Positions 1 through 5,771 of a DNA stretch of 6,012 nt are shown one piece after another; within the stretch, counting starts at the first letter, position 1; each line of letters opens with the position of its first letter. Location of the stretch: contig JAASSE010000074.1 of NCBI GenBank assembly GCA_021768055.1, forward strand, positions 1 through 6,012, given 5' to 3'. This stretch comes from Gammaproteobacteria bacterium (lineage in GTDB: Bacteria > Pseudomonadota > Gammaproteobacteria > SZUA-229). Both the position numbers and the translations under genes were made by a program. The notes under the pieces are model-generated. The model was not told the origin of the DNA and did not search any database. It saw only the letters and a program-made list of their open reading frames with translations.

Positions 1-278
1 AAGTGTTTGCAAACATCATAAATCACAGCCTGGGCGACAATACCGATGCCCCGATCAAGATTGCGCTTACCGCTGACCAGGATGGCGTACAGCTCACGTT
101 TGAAGATGCCGGTGAAGCCTTCAACCCGCTGACAGCGGCCGGAGCAGGTGTTGACACTGATGACCTGTCGGAAGGCGGCATGGGACTGATGTTGATAAAA
201 TCCCTGACAGATAAACAGGACTATGCGCGCGAAAACGGCCATAATGTTTTCACAGTCATAAAGCACTATAATCAATAA
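1..278 (+). CDS. Anti-sigma regulatory factor, RsbW/SpoIIAB-like serine kinase (5' truncated by window)
   Basis: This is the C-terminal part of a GHKL-fold (HATPase_c_2) protein. Counting the GTG at position 3 as residue 1, the visible pieces are the end of the N box (ANIINH, residues 3-8), a D-x-G box (EDAG, 34-37) that contacts the nucleotide, and the glycine-rich lid GGMGLMLIK (58-66), a form typical of RsbW/SpoIIAB kinases. The chain ends NVFTVIKHY, the usual last strand. The codon cut by the window edge ends in 'aa'; if it is GAA, the protein reads E-V-F-A-N, giving the conserved N-box Glu four residues before Asn, so the GTG at 3 is almost certainly an internal valine codon. Family members bind a sigma factor or another target and phosphorylate a STAS partner on serine. 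The next gene, 23 bases downstream on the same strand, is such a partner. The true target is not visible here. Confidence 0.85.
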   Translation, partial: VFANIINHSLGDNTDAPIKIALTADQDGVQLTFEDAGEAFNPLTAAGAGVDTDDLSEGGMGLMLIKSLTDKQDYARENGHNVFTVIKHYNQ

Positions 279-301
279 AAACGATAATCCGGAGACAAGC
301 C

Positions 302-679
302 ATGTCACTTACGATCGATGTTCGCGCAGAACCGCATGAAGGCAAACGCATATCACTGGCCGGCAGCCTGGATACCGATACTGCGCAGCAATTACAGGAA
401 AAGGTCGACCAGACCATAGACTCGACCGTGCACATGGTCATCCTGGACCTGCACCGTCTTGAGTTTCTCAGTAGTGCCGGCATTCGTGTCATCTTCAAAA
501 TCAAGAAAAGAATGGATGAGCACGAAGGCAAATTCATGATGGTGAACCTGCAACCACAGGTGCGTAAAGTGTTCGACATTATCAGAGCACTGGAAGGTAT
601 GAACGTTTTCAGGAACCAGGAAGAAATGGACGAATACCTTGCAGCCATGCAAAACAAGGTGCTGGGTGGCGATAAGTAA
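302..679 (+). CDS. STAS-domain anti-sigma factor antagonist (RsbV/SpoIIAA-like)
   Basis: This complete 125-residue protein is a single STAS domain, close to the usual length of SpoIIAA/RsbV (about 110-120). The ATG at 302 has a GGAGA ribosome site at 291-295. The signature loop FLSSAGIRVIF (residues 55-65) follows the strand VILDL (46-50). Aligned with the MDSSGLG/MDSTGLG loops of SpoIIAA and RsbV, Ser58 falls on the serine that the partner kinase phosphorylates; the preceding Asp is Ser57 here, a common variant. The C-terminal half (MMVNLQPQVRKVFDIIRALEG, written with a gap: MMVNLQPQVRK, then VFDIIRALEG) matches the family's usual helix that ends near the partner interface. The unphosphorylated form would bind the upstream kinase and free its target; the phosphorylated form would not. 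The pair is probably co-transcribed and the operon ends at the terminator 22 bases downstream. The phosphatase that resets the switch, if linked, lies off the left edge. Confidence 0.9.
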   Translation: MSLTIDVRAEPHEGKRISLAGSLDTDTAQQLQEKVDQTIDSTVHMVILDLHRLEFLSSAGIRVIFKIKKRMDEHEGKFMMVNLQPQVRKVFDIIRALEGMNVFRNQEEMDEYLAAMQNKVLGGDK

Positions 680-700
680 ATCCTGCAAAATACATCTCAA

Positions 701-729
701 TAAAAAAGCCGGCATTGCCGGCTTTTTTA
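701..729. terminator. Bidirectional rho-independent terminator
   Basis: The arms 701-713 and 717-729 are perfectly complementary over 13 bases (TAAAAAAGCCGGC and its complement) around a 3-base ATT loop. The GCCGGC core is flanked by A6 on the left and T6 on the right, so each strand produces a GC-rich hairpin followed by a U tract. It sits 21 bases after the STAS stop and 22 bases after the stop of the convergent DUF302 gene, and so serves both operons. Confidence 0.92.
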
Positions 730-751
730 TTTTCTGATGCTTTTTTTCACC

Positions 752-1228
752 TTAATCCCTGGCGTTGCTGAACTCGTTGAAAACGGAATAAATATCACTT
801 TCCCAACGCTCAAAAATCAGCTTGTCTTCCTTGTCATCGATCATTTCTGCATACACCCCCGGATTGGGAGTAACCACGACGGTATCGCCTTCTTCTGCAA
901 AGATAGACACCTTGGGCGGCATGTACGGTACCAGCTGGGGATACTTGCTCATGATATACTGGATTTCCTCGGTCTTACCAACAAACACCACACGATACTT
1001 GTCGGTTTTATATCCCATACCAGTCAGGCCAATATCAATTCGCTGAACACGGGCCACCTTGTAGCCATGATCTCGAATCGACGTCTGCAATGTCAGCATG
1101 GCTTCGGGGAAATGTTGTTGCGAACGCGCCATGATGAGTTCCGATCCAAGCACTGTCGCCAGGGGGGACGCCAGCAAATACACAGGCGATGCCATTAACC
1201 CCAGAAATAAAAGGATGCGATTGATCAT
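752..1228 (-). CDS. Exported stand-alone DUF302 protein
   Basis: The 158-residue protein starts with a hydrophobic segment (MINRILLFLGLMASPVYLLA, residues 1-20) that looks like a secretion signal with likely cleavage after LLA or nearby, so a periplasmic location is probable. The rest matches the DUF302 family: a helical start (residues about 40-55), then the strand motif VQRIDIGLTGMGYKT (61-75), YRVVFVGK (78-85), and a Pro-rich part YPQLVPYMPPKVSIF followed by TVVVTPNP, the usual order. No haem motif or cysteine pair is present. It overlaps the upstream cytochrome gene by four bases (ATGA, 1225-1228), and GGAGG at 1239-1243 gives a good ribosome site, so translational coupling is expected. 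The function of DUF302 is not established; pairing with a DUF302-fused cytochrome suggests that the two act together. It ends at the shared terminator. Confidence 0.82.
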   Translation of the reverse strand: MINRILLFLGLMASPVYLLASPLATVLGSELIMARSQQHFPEAMLTLQTSIRDHGYKVARVQRIDIGLTGMGYKTDKYRVVFVGKTEEIQYIMSKYPQLVPYMPPKVSIFAEEGDTVVVTPNPGVYAEMIDDKEDKLIFERWESDIYSVFNEFSNARD

Positions 1229-2262
1229 AGAACAGCATCCTCCAGAATAACTTTATATATATCTGTCATTTCCTGGCAGGCACGCTGCAATTCATCATTA
1301 TTAAACAGCACGCTCAACCTCATTGGATTGATAGTCATGATCTGGACCTTGCCATCTTTTTCAATGACGGTAGCTTTACAAGGTAAAAATATCCCTACTC
1401 TTGGATCAATTGCCAGGGCATCGAACAGAAACTTGAAATTACAGAAATGCAGTACAACCTGCTTCTTGTTTTCCTTGCCTTCTTCAACAAACCCATACTC
1501 AACGTAGTCAGTTCTTATCAGGGTAAAGTTCTGGTCGGCAATGGCCTGCTTGAGGTTGTCGACAGTTTCTTCCAGCGTATAGGATGAATCAACAATAAAT
1601 GCATCTTCAACAACCTTCTCTTCTTTGCCATCAGCGATTTGGTCTGATTCCATTGAGCGGATGTAGCTCACCAGGTCATCGACCTCCTCCTCGGACAAGC
1701 CATCAACCAGGGTTGATGTCATCGGCGTTCCTTCACGGCCGTAAATAAGCGTGTCCTTGATCATGTTATCGGTCGCAGCGGCAAGGAATCCGGGATTGTT
1801 CAGCGATGGCGCGATAATCGGCAAGTCACGTTTTCTGGAAAATGTGACCCCGGTGCCGGTGCCGCCCTGGCCGGTTTCACCATGACACTGTGCACAATGT
1901 GATGCAAACAGCTTCTTTCCGTTCGCTGCATCACCCTTGACGGTTTCCGTGTTGTGCGCGATGGGGGGCGCGGTTGACCAGCTGCGCATGTGCTTGACGA
2001 TGGCGTTGACCTGGGCATCGCTGAGTTTTGGAAATGCCGGCATGATCCTGCCAGGCCGGCCGAACCTTATCGTGATTTTCAGGTATTCGTCAGATACGCT
2101 GTCGATGAATGCCGGCAGTGACAGCGGTACGCCGACACCGCCTTTGCCGTCCGCACCATGGCACACGGAACAGTGTTTGGTGTACAGGGCCGCACCATCG
2201 GGTGCTGCCTGCGCTACCGATGCCACCAACAACATCATTATCATTAAACTCTGTCTAATCAT
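1225..2262 (-). CDS. Exported di-haem cytochrome c with C-terminal DUF302 domain
   Basis: I place the start at the ATG ending at 2262 (345 residues), because it begins a classic signal peptide, MIRQSLMIMMLLVASVAQA, with an A-Q-A cleavage site; the frame stays open to a GTG at 2298, but that adds a non-signal-like stretch. The mature protein has two cytochrome c domains: CSVCH at residues 31-35 with a probable distal Met74 (RIMPAF), and CAQCH at 123-127 with a probable distal Met181 (GTPM). An acidic linker follows and then a DUF302 domain at about 223-333, containing VLHFCNFK and LPCKA with cysteines 274 and 295. The protein should be periplasmic with two covalent haems and act as an electron carrier or redox sensor. 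What the DUF302 part does is unknown. The gene is first in a two-gene operon with a second DUF302 gene, downstream of an FNR-type site. Confidence 0.88.
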   Translation of the reverse strand: MIRQSLMIMMLLVASVAQAAPDGAALYTKHCSVCHGADGKGGVGVPLSLPAFIDSVSDEYLKITIRFGRPGRIMPAFPKLSDAQVNAIVKHMRSWSTAPPIAHNTETVKGDAANGKKLFASHCAQCHGETGQGGTGTGVTFSRKRDLPIIAPSLNNPGFLAAATDNMIKDTLIYGREGTPMTSTLVDGLSEEEVDDLVSYIRSMESDQIADGKEEKVVEDAFIVDSSYTLEETVDNLKQAIADQNFTLIRTDYVEYGFVEEGKENKKQVVLHFCNFKFLFDALAIDPRVGIFLPCKATVIEKDGKVQIMTINPMRLSVLFNNDELQRACQEMTDIYKVILEDAVL

Positions 2263-2350
2263 TCCCTGTACCTGGATTCGAAACACGATGTCGAACACCT
2301 CTGGCTGATTTGTTAATAGCGGCCGGTTCCACGAAGAATATTAGACATTA

Positions 2351-2379
2351 CTAATAGAATAAAAGTTCGGTTTTTGCAA
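2351..2379 (-). promoter_or_regulatory. Candidate promoter of the cytochrome/DUF302 operon
   Basis: On the minus strand, TTGCAA (2374-2379) lies 17 bases before TATTAG (2351-2356), each matching the sigma-70 consensus at four of six positions. Transcription would start near 2344, giving a leader of about 80 bases. The match is modest, but its distance from the FNR-type palindrome (about 60 bases from the centre to the start) fits an activator site of class I spacing. Other -10-like AT-rich hexamers lie nearby (for example TAATAT at 2338-2343), so the exact start is uncertain. Confidence 0.4.
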
Positions 2380-2397
2380 TTCGAATGGGGCTATCTC

Positions 2398-2411
2398 TTG
2401 ATCAATATCAA
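2398..2411. promoter_or_regulatory. FNR/Anr-type binding site
   Basis: TTGATCAATATCAA is a perfect match to the FNR/Anr consensus TTGAT-N4-ATCAA. It lies in the gap between the stop of the HIT gene and the cytochrome gene, centred about 142 bases upstream of the cytochrome start codon and about 60 bases upstream of the best candidate transcription start. Only the cytochrome operon is transcribed away from it. Dnr/Nnr-type nitric oxide regulators recognise nearly the same sequence, so the regulator cannot be told from the site alone. Confidence 0.65.
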
Positions 2412-2435
2412 CATATCAACAGGGTATTGCTGCCG

Positions 2436-2780
2436 TTAGCCTGGCGGCCATGTCATCGCCCTGCCGCCGAGCAGATGCATGTGGACATGAAACACGGTCT
2501 GGCCTGCACCGGCATTACAATTCAATACCAGGCGATAACCTTCTTCAGCGATGCCCTCGTATCCGGCAATGTCCTGCGCAGCAAGTATCATCTTGCCAAG
2601 CACTTCGGCATCTTCATCTTCAAGGTCGTTTACGGTGGGGATATGTTTGTTGGGAATGATCAGGACATGTGTCGGGGCTTGCGGATTCACGTCGCGGAAA
2701 GCCATGACATCATCATTTTCATAAACCTTTTCGCTTGGGATATGACCATCTCGTATTTTGCAGAACAGACAATCGGTCAT
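2436..2780 (-). CDS. hinT: HIT-family (HINT branch) nucleoside phosphoramidase
   Basis: This 114-residue protein has the full HIT signature HVHMH at residues 98-102, where the middle histidine is the catalytic nucleophile of the family. The N-terminal CLFCKI (Cys4, Cys7) and H46 (NKHI) are typical of HINT proteins, and the C-terminus LGGRAMTWPPG closely matches the HINT ending that reaches the active site of the partner subunit in the dimer. Family members hydrolyse adenosine or guanosine phosphoramidates such as aminoacyl-adenylate adducts; the enzyme should be cytosolic. AGGAGG at 2787-2793, six bases from the ATG, is a strong ribosome site, and it lies within the near-palindrome GGAGGTTCCTCC (2781-2792). 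The gene follows recR by 73 bases and may have its own promoter. No hairpin terminator is seen after the stop, so read-through toward the cytochrome operon is possible. Confidence 0.9.
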   Translation of the reverse strand: MTDCLFCKIRDGHIPSEKVYENDDVMAFRDVNPQAPTHVLIIPNKHIPTVNDLEDEDAEVLGKMILAAQDIAGYEGIAEEGYRLVLNCNAGAGQTVFHVHMHLLGGRAMTWPPG

Positions 2781-2807
2781 GGAGGTTCCTCCTGTTGCTC
2801 AGAGCCT

Positions 2808-2836
2808 TATTTACCACAATACCGAGAGTGTTCCAA
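2808..2836 (-). promoter_or_regulatory. Candidate promoter of the HIT gene
   Basis: In the recR–hinT gap, TTGGAA (2831-2836) is 17 bases upstream of TAAATA (2808-2813), which is preceded by TGG and so has an extended -10 form. Transcription would start near 2801, some 20 bases before the start codon. The hexamers are only partial matches, so co-transcription from dnaX remains an alternative. Confidence 0.3.
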
Positions 2837-2853
2837 TCTTGCAGGCAATTACA

Positions 2854-3450
2854 TCAAGCCTGGATGCGCTGCCTCCCCGTGAACGCATGTGCAAGCGTGC
2901 CCGCATCGATATATTCAAGCTCGCCGCCCAGTGGTACGCCATGCGCGATGCGTGTTGCCACGACATTGTGCTCAGCAGCCATTTCAGAAATGTAATGCGC
3001 TGTTGTTTCGCCTTCAACCGTAGGATTGGTCGCCAGTATCAGTTCTTTTATTTCACCTGTTGAGAGCTTTTGTTCAAGCAGATCCAGTCCCAGTTCCCCG
3101 GGGCCAATACCATCAAGCGGCGACAAGTGGCCCATCAGTACAAAGTACTTGCCGCGAAATTCAGCGATATGTTCGATCGCCAGCACATCGGCCGGCGTTT
3201 CAACAACACATAACACGCTGCTGTCGCGTGATGTACTTTCACAAATATTGCAGATATCGGTCTCACTGAGTGTACGGCAGGATTTGCAATGGCCGATATT
3301 CTCAATCGCTTCGGTCAGGGCACTGGCCAGTTCTTTGGCACCATTGCGGTCACGCTCCAGCAGGTGAAACGCCATGCGCTGCGCCGACTTCGGCCCGACA
3401 CCCGGCAACACCTTGAGCGCATCGATGAGTTTTTGTAACAGAGGAGACAT
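2854..3450 (-). CDS. recR: Recombination mediator RecR
   Basis: From the ATG at 3450 the product is 198 residues, the usual length for RecR (201 in E. coli), and begins [19 protein letters not shown] as in the family. Domains in order: helix-hairpin-helix ([17 protein letters not shown], residues 15-31), a C4 zinc finger (Cys55, Cys58, Cys67, Cys70), a Toprim domain starting at about 80 (CVVETPAD, with Glu84), the conserved block [16 protein letters not shown] (102-117), and [11 protein letters not shown], then a C-terminal ATP-binding-like Walker B region and [11 protein letters not shown]. RecR works with RecF and RecO to load RecA onto SSB-coated gapped DNA. The frame is open to a TTG at 3471, which would add seven residues; neither start has a clear Shine-Dalgarno sequence, which suggests coupling to ybaB translation, whose stop is 26 bases upstream. 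Confidence 0.96.
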   Translation of the reverse strand: MSPLLQKLIDALKVLPGVGPKSAQRMAFHLLERDRNGAKELASALTEAIENIGHCKSCRTLSETDICNICESTSRDSSVLCVVETPADVLAIEHIAEFRGKYFVLMGHLSPLDGIGPGELGLDLLEQKLSTGEIKELILATNPTVEGETTAHYISEMAAEHNVVATRIAHGVPLGGELEYIDAGTLAHAFTGRQRIQA

Positions 3451-3476
3451 GATAGAGCGTGATGAAGGCAACAGCT

Positions 3477-3800
3477 CTAAAAGGGTAACTTCATGCCACC
3501 AGGTAAGTTCAATCCAGCTGTAACACCTGCCATTTTCTCCTGCGTTTGCTGCTCAACTTTGCGTACCGCATCATTCACTGCAGCAGCGAGCAGGTCCTCG
3601 ATCATTTCCTTGTCATCTTCCATCAGGCTGTCATCGATGCTGACTTTGCGGATTTCATGGCGTCCGTTCATGACAACCGTGACCATGCCGCCCCCAGCCT
3701 TACCCTCGACTTCCATGTTTGCAACTTCTTCCTGCGCCTTCTGCATGTCTTCCTGCATCTTTTGCGCCTGTTTCATCAGGTTGCCCATTGCACCTTTCAT
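3477..3800 (-). CDS. ybaB: Nucleoid-associated protein YbaB/EbfC
   Basis: The 107-residue product has the usual length and layout of the YbaB/EbfC family: a long N-terminal amphipathic helix rich in Met, Gln and Lys ([19 protein letters not shown], residues 5-23), then [20 protein letters not shown] (split: [20 protein letters not shown]), the [20 protein letters not shown] stretch, and a second helix [18 protein letters not shown]. Family members form tweezer-like dimers that bind DNA and coat the nucleoid. GAGGT (3807-3811), overlapping the dnaX stop codon, is its ribosome site, and the start lies four bases after dnaX ends, so translation is probably coupled. The conserved dnaX–ybaB–recR order supports the call. 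Confidence 0.96.
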   Translation of the reverse strand: MKGAMGNLMKQAQKMQEDMQKAQEEVANMEVEGKAGGGMVTVVMNGRHEIRKVSIDDSLMEDDKEMIEDLLAAAVNDAVRKVEQQTQEKMAGVTAGLNLPGGMKLPF

Positions 3801-3804
3801 ATTG

Positions 3805-5430
3805 TTACCTCTTTTCGTCTTTAGTTGACGGCCGCACAGAGCCGGGTATCACTTCCGCATTGAAGTTTTCTTTCATGGCCTGTACAAAACCATCTTCGTC
3901 AATGGATTGTTCCGCCTTCTGCTGGCGCTCGTTTCTTTCCCGCGCCACGGCTTGTGCCGGCGTTTCAAAATCCGGATTATTGTATGACTCGATCTCAAGG
4001 CGTATGTTCGCGTCAAAATACTCACTCAGCGCATGCTGTAATCTTTTTTCTGCCTTGGTATTGCGCAGTTGCTTATGACCTTCATCGAGGCCGAGGCGTA
4101 TGGTATTGCCGTCCTGCTCCAGCAACAGGCAATTAGCCGCCAGCTGCCTGACCATACCGTTGACCGCAAGGCCTTCGAGTATCTTGTGCCAGTCCTGGGT
4201 TACCACGTCACTGCCTGCAGGGCTGGCCTGCTTGTCGGCTTCATATTTCTTCACGGGTTCCGCAACAGTCGGTGTCTGCTTTACCGGTTCGGACACGGCC
4301 GCTGGTCGTTTTTTTGAACCACCCGTTGTGGTTGCTTCACCGCCCTGCACCGGCCTGAACGCCATCATACGCAGCAAAACCATTTCAAAACCGCTACGCG
4401 CAGCAGGCGCCAATGGCAGATCACGGCGACCAATCAGGCCGATCTGGTAAAACAATTGCAGATCTTCGGTGCTGACCTGCTCACACAGTTCGAGCAAGGC
4501 ATCGCGGTCGCTAACATATTCATCCAGTGCCTGCGGTACAGTCTTGGCCAGCATCATGTGATGCAATACGCTTAACAGTTCCGACAGCACACTTTCATAA
4601 TCCGGAGTGAACTCGGACAAGGTAGCAACTTCCTGCATCACGGCATTGGCATCACGTGCCAGCAATGCCTTGAGAATATTCAGCACACGGTCGCGCGATA
4701 CGGTACCGAGCATGTCACGCACATCCTGTTCCCTGATATTGCCCCCGCCAAACGCCAGCGCCTGGTCCAGCAAACTCAAACCATCACGCATACTGCCATC
4801 AGCCCCTTCAGCCAGTAACTGCAAGGCGGCCATATCGTATTCGGTTTTATCTGCATCCAGTATGTGTTGCAGCTGTGACACAATCAGACTGATCGGCATG
4901 CGTTTTAAATTAAACTGCAGGCAGCGCGACAGAATCGTCACTGGCAGTTTCTGCGGATCGGTGGTGGCGAGCAGGAACTTGACGTGGGGTGGTGGTTCTT
5001 CCAGCGTTTTCAACAAGGCGTTGAAGCTGTGCTTGGAAAACATGTGCACTTCGTCGATCAGGTATACCTTGTAACGTCCCCGGCTCGGTGCATACTGCAC
5101 GTTTTCCAGCAACTCGCGCGTATCATCGACGCCAGTTCGTGATGCTGCATCCACTTCGATCAAGTCGACAAAACGTCCTTCGGTAATTTCACGGCAGGCT
5201 GAGCATTCACCACAGGGTTTTGAAGTCACGCCTGTTTCGCAGTTCAGGGACTTTGCAAAAATGCGCGCGATGGTGGTTTTGCCGACACCGCGGGTGCCGG
5301 TAAAAAGATAGGCATGGTGCAAACGGTCTTCATCCAGACCGTTGACGAGTGCACGCTGAACATGCTCCTGCCCGACCAGTTCCTCAAAATTGCCCGGCCG
5401 CCACTTGCGCGCTAGAACTTCATAGCTCAT
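3805..5430 (-). CDS. dnaX: DNA polymerase III subunits tau (and probably gamma), clamp-loader ATPase
   Basis: The 541-residue full-length (tau) form is somewhat shorter than the 643 residues of E. coli, mainly in the C-terminal part. Seen in order: the [10 protein letters not shown] start, Walker A GTRGVGKT (45-52), zinc-binding Cys64, Cys73, Cys76 and Cys79, Walker B LIDEVH (124-129), sensor 1 ATTDPQ (155-160), the SRC arginine finger (168-170) and sensor 2 GSMRDG (212-217). Domain III ends near residue 370, followed by a Lys/Pro/Ala-rich linker and the tau-specific C-terminal part that binds DnaB and polymerase alpha. The slippery run A-AAA-AAA at codons 372-374 lies exactly at the domain III/linker boundary. 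AGG at 5439-5441 is a weak ribosome site. The product loads the beta clamp at the replication fork. The leader also carries an 11-base inverted repeat with codons 4-9. Confidence 0.97.
   Translation of the reverse strand: MSYEVLARKWRPGNFEELVGQEHVQRALVNGLDEDRLHHAYLFTGTRGVGKTTIARIFAKSLNCETGVTSKPCGECSACREITEGRFVDLIEVDAASRTGVDDTRELLENVQYAPSRGRYKVYLIDEVHMFSKHSFNALLKTLEEPPPHVKFLLATTDPQKLPVTILSRCLQFNLKRMPISLIVSQLQHILDADKTEYDMAALQLLAEGADGSMRDGLSLLDQALAFGGGNIREQDVRDMLGTVSRDRVLNILKALLARDANAVMQEVATLSEFTPDYESVLSELLSVLHHMMLAKTVPQALDEYVSDRDALLELCEQVSTEDLQLFYQIGLIGRRDLPLAPAARSGFEMVLLRMMAFRPVQGGEATTTGGSKKRPAAVSEPVKQTPTVAEPVKKYEADKQASPAGSDVVTQDWHKILEGLAVNGMVRQLAANCLLLEQDGNTIRLGLDEGHKQLRNTKAEKRLQHALSEYFDANIRLEIESYNNPDFETPAQAVARERNERQQKAEQSIDEDGFVQAMKENFNAEVIPGSVRPSTKDEKR
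4309..4315 (-). promoter_or_regulatory. dnaX programmed-frameshift slippery heptamer
   Basis: On the coding strand the codons are TCA AAA AAA CGA (residues 372-375), so seven A's form an A-AAA-AAA heptamer in the X-XXY-YYZ register needed for -1 slippage, like the A-AAA-AAG of E. coli dnaX. A -1 shift adds 22 residues and stops at TGA (4241-4243), giving about 396 residues. A +1 shift, or loss of one A by transcriptional slippage, adds eight residues and stops at TAA (4281-4283). Both products would keep the ATPase and collar domains and lose the tau-specific part. A possible 5-base stem (GTGTC/GACAC) begins about 12 bases downstream, but it is weak, and no strong internal Shine-Dalgarno spacing is evident. 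Confidence 0.7.
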
Positions 5431-5503
5431 GGATAAAACCTGTCAGTAAGATAATGCACGTCTCTAATCACAAGATTGTTCTGTTCAGTGAGTCTAGCGC
5501 GCA
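5406..5503. repeat. 11-base inverted repeat spanning the dnaX leader and start
   Basis: TCTAGCGCGCA occurs on the plus strand at 5493-5503 and as its exact complement at 5406-5416. In a dnaX transcript the leader copy could pair with codons 4-9, enclosing the ribosome site and start codon in a 76-base loop. The match does not extend past 11 bases on either side. Whether the transcript starts far enough upstream to include the leader arm is unknown. Confidence 0.55.
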
Positions 5504-5577
5504 GGATCTAGGAACTAGGCTCTAGGTTCTAGTTTAAGGCTTCCAAATCCTAGCTACTAGAACCCAGTACCTAGAGC
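5494..5577. repeat. Degenerate CTAG-containing heptamer array (12 units)
   Basis: Reading in steps of seven from 5494, CTAG opens the unit at 5494, 5508, 5515, 5522, 5529, 5550, 5557 and 5571, with CCAG at 5564; the units at 5501, 5536 and 5543 have drifted. The register is kept across the whole 84 bases. The last three bases of each unit vary (for example GGA A, GCT, GTT and GAA C forms). The array also contains an imperfect inverted repeat, with AGGCTCTAGG on both strands at its inner and outer parts. It fills the space between the SRP RNA terminator and dnaX. No coding potential or transposase is seen. Confidence 0.8.
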
Positions 5578-5585
5578 CTGAAAAA

Positions 5586-5700
5586 GGTGGCAACCCGTCC
5601 CAGCTACACCCCGGCACCCGAAGTCACCACTACCGTTGCTCCCTTCCGGGCCTGGCGGGGTTTGCGGTTGTTCGTCGCGAGGGAACCAGAACAGGTCACC
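5586..5700 (-). ncRNA. ffs: Signal recognition particle RNA (4.5S-type)
   Basis: On the minus strand this stretch of about 115 bases carries the conserved apical domain CCAGGCCCGGAAGGGAGCA, with the GGAA tetraloop at 5644-5647 and the flanking symmetric internal loop that binds the Ffh M domain. The 5' part reads GGTGACCTGTTCTGGTTCCC, and the 3' part GTGCCGGGGTGTAGCTGG as in E. coli 4.5S RNA (114 nt). The ends pair (GGTG...CACC), and a T5 tract at 5581-5585 follows directly, so the helix can serve as its own terminator. With Ffh and FtsY it targets membrane proteins to the inner membrane. The 5' end is set by pairing, so it may be off by a few bases; RNase P trimming of a short leader is expected. 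It lies upstream of dnaX on the same strand. Confidence 0.95.
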
Positions 5701-5711
5701 ATAGGAACTTG

Positions 5712-5717
5712 ATTATA
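5712..5717 (-). promoter_or_regulatory. -10 element of the SRP RNA promoter
   Basis: A perfect TATAAT lies on the minus strand, 11 bases before the inferred mature 5' end, which fits a primary start near 5704-5705 and a short trimmed leader. No good -35 hexamer is seen at 16-18 bases; the region upstream is C-rich. Confidence 0.7.
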
Positions 5718-5771
5718 CAGGGGTGTGGAACAAGGAGCGAGTTGCAGGGCTGTAACCTGGCACCGTATCTC

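Noticed and set aside
737..1198. Plus-strand open frame of 153 codons opposite the DUF302 gene
   Set aside because: It begins past the terminator with no promoter or ribosome site and mirrors a recognised family on the other strand.
2263..2298. Twelve-residue N-terminal extension of the cytochrome from a GTG at 2298
   Set aside because: It would place a non-signal stretch before an otherwise textbook signal peptide; the ATG at 2262 gives the expected secretion signal and A-Q-A cleavage site.
2398..2420. Short direct repeats of TTGATAT (minus strand) next to the FNR-type site
   Set aside because: Two and a half copies only; they are better explained as the FNR palindrome plus a neighbouring half-site than as a repeat element.
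2385..2882. Plus-strand open frame of 165 codons over the HIT gene and the end of recR
   Set aside because: It is antisense to two clearly conserved genes and its translation resembles no family; a shadow frame.
3451..3471. TTG start adding seven residues to RecR
   Set aside because: The family begins at SPLL/MSPLL, and the TTG has no better ribosome site than the ATG at 3450.
4309..4315. The seven-T run in dnaX as a sequencing error or real frameshift mutation
   Set aside because: The full frame continues for 167 codons with a tau-like C-terminal part, so the length is correct; the run is a slippery site, not a break.
4607..5074. Plus-strand open frame of 155 codons inside dnaX
   Set aside because: It is exactly antisense to the conserved DnaX domains, serine/arginine-rich as shadow frames usually are, with no ribosome site.
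5494..5577. The repeat block as a CRISPR array or insertion-sequence end
   Set aside because: Units are 7 bases with no spacers, no cas genes, no transposase and no target-site duplication.
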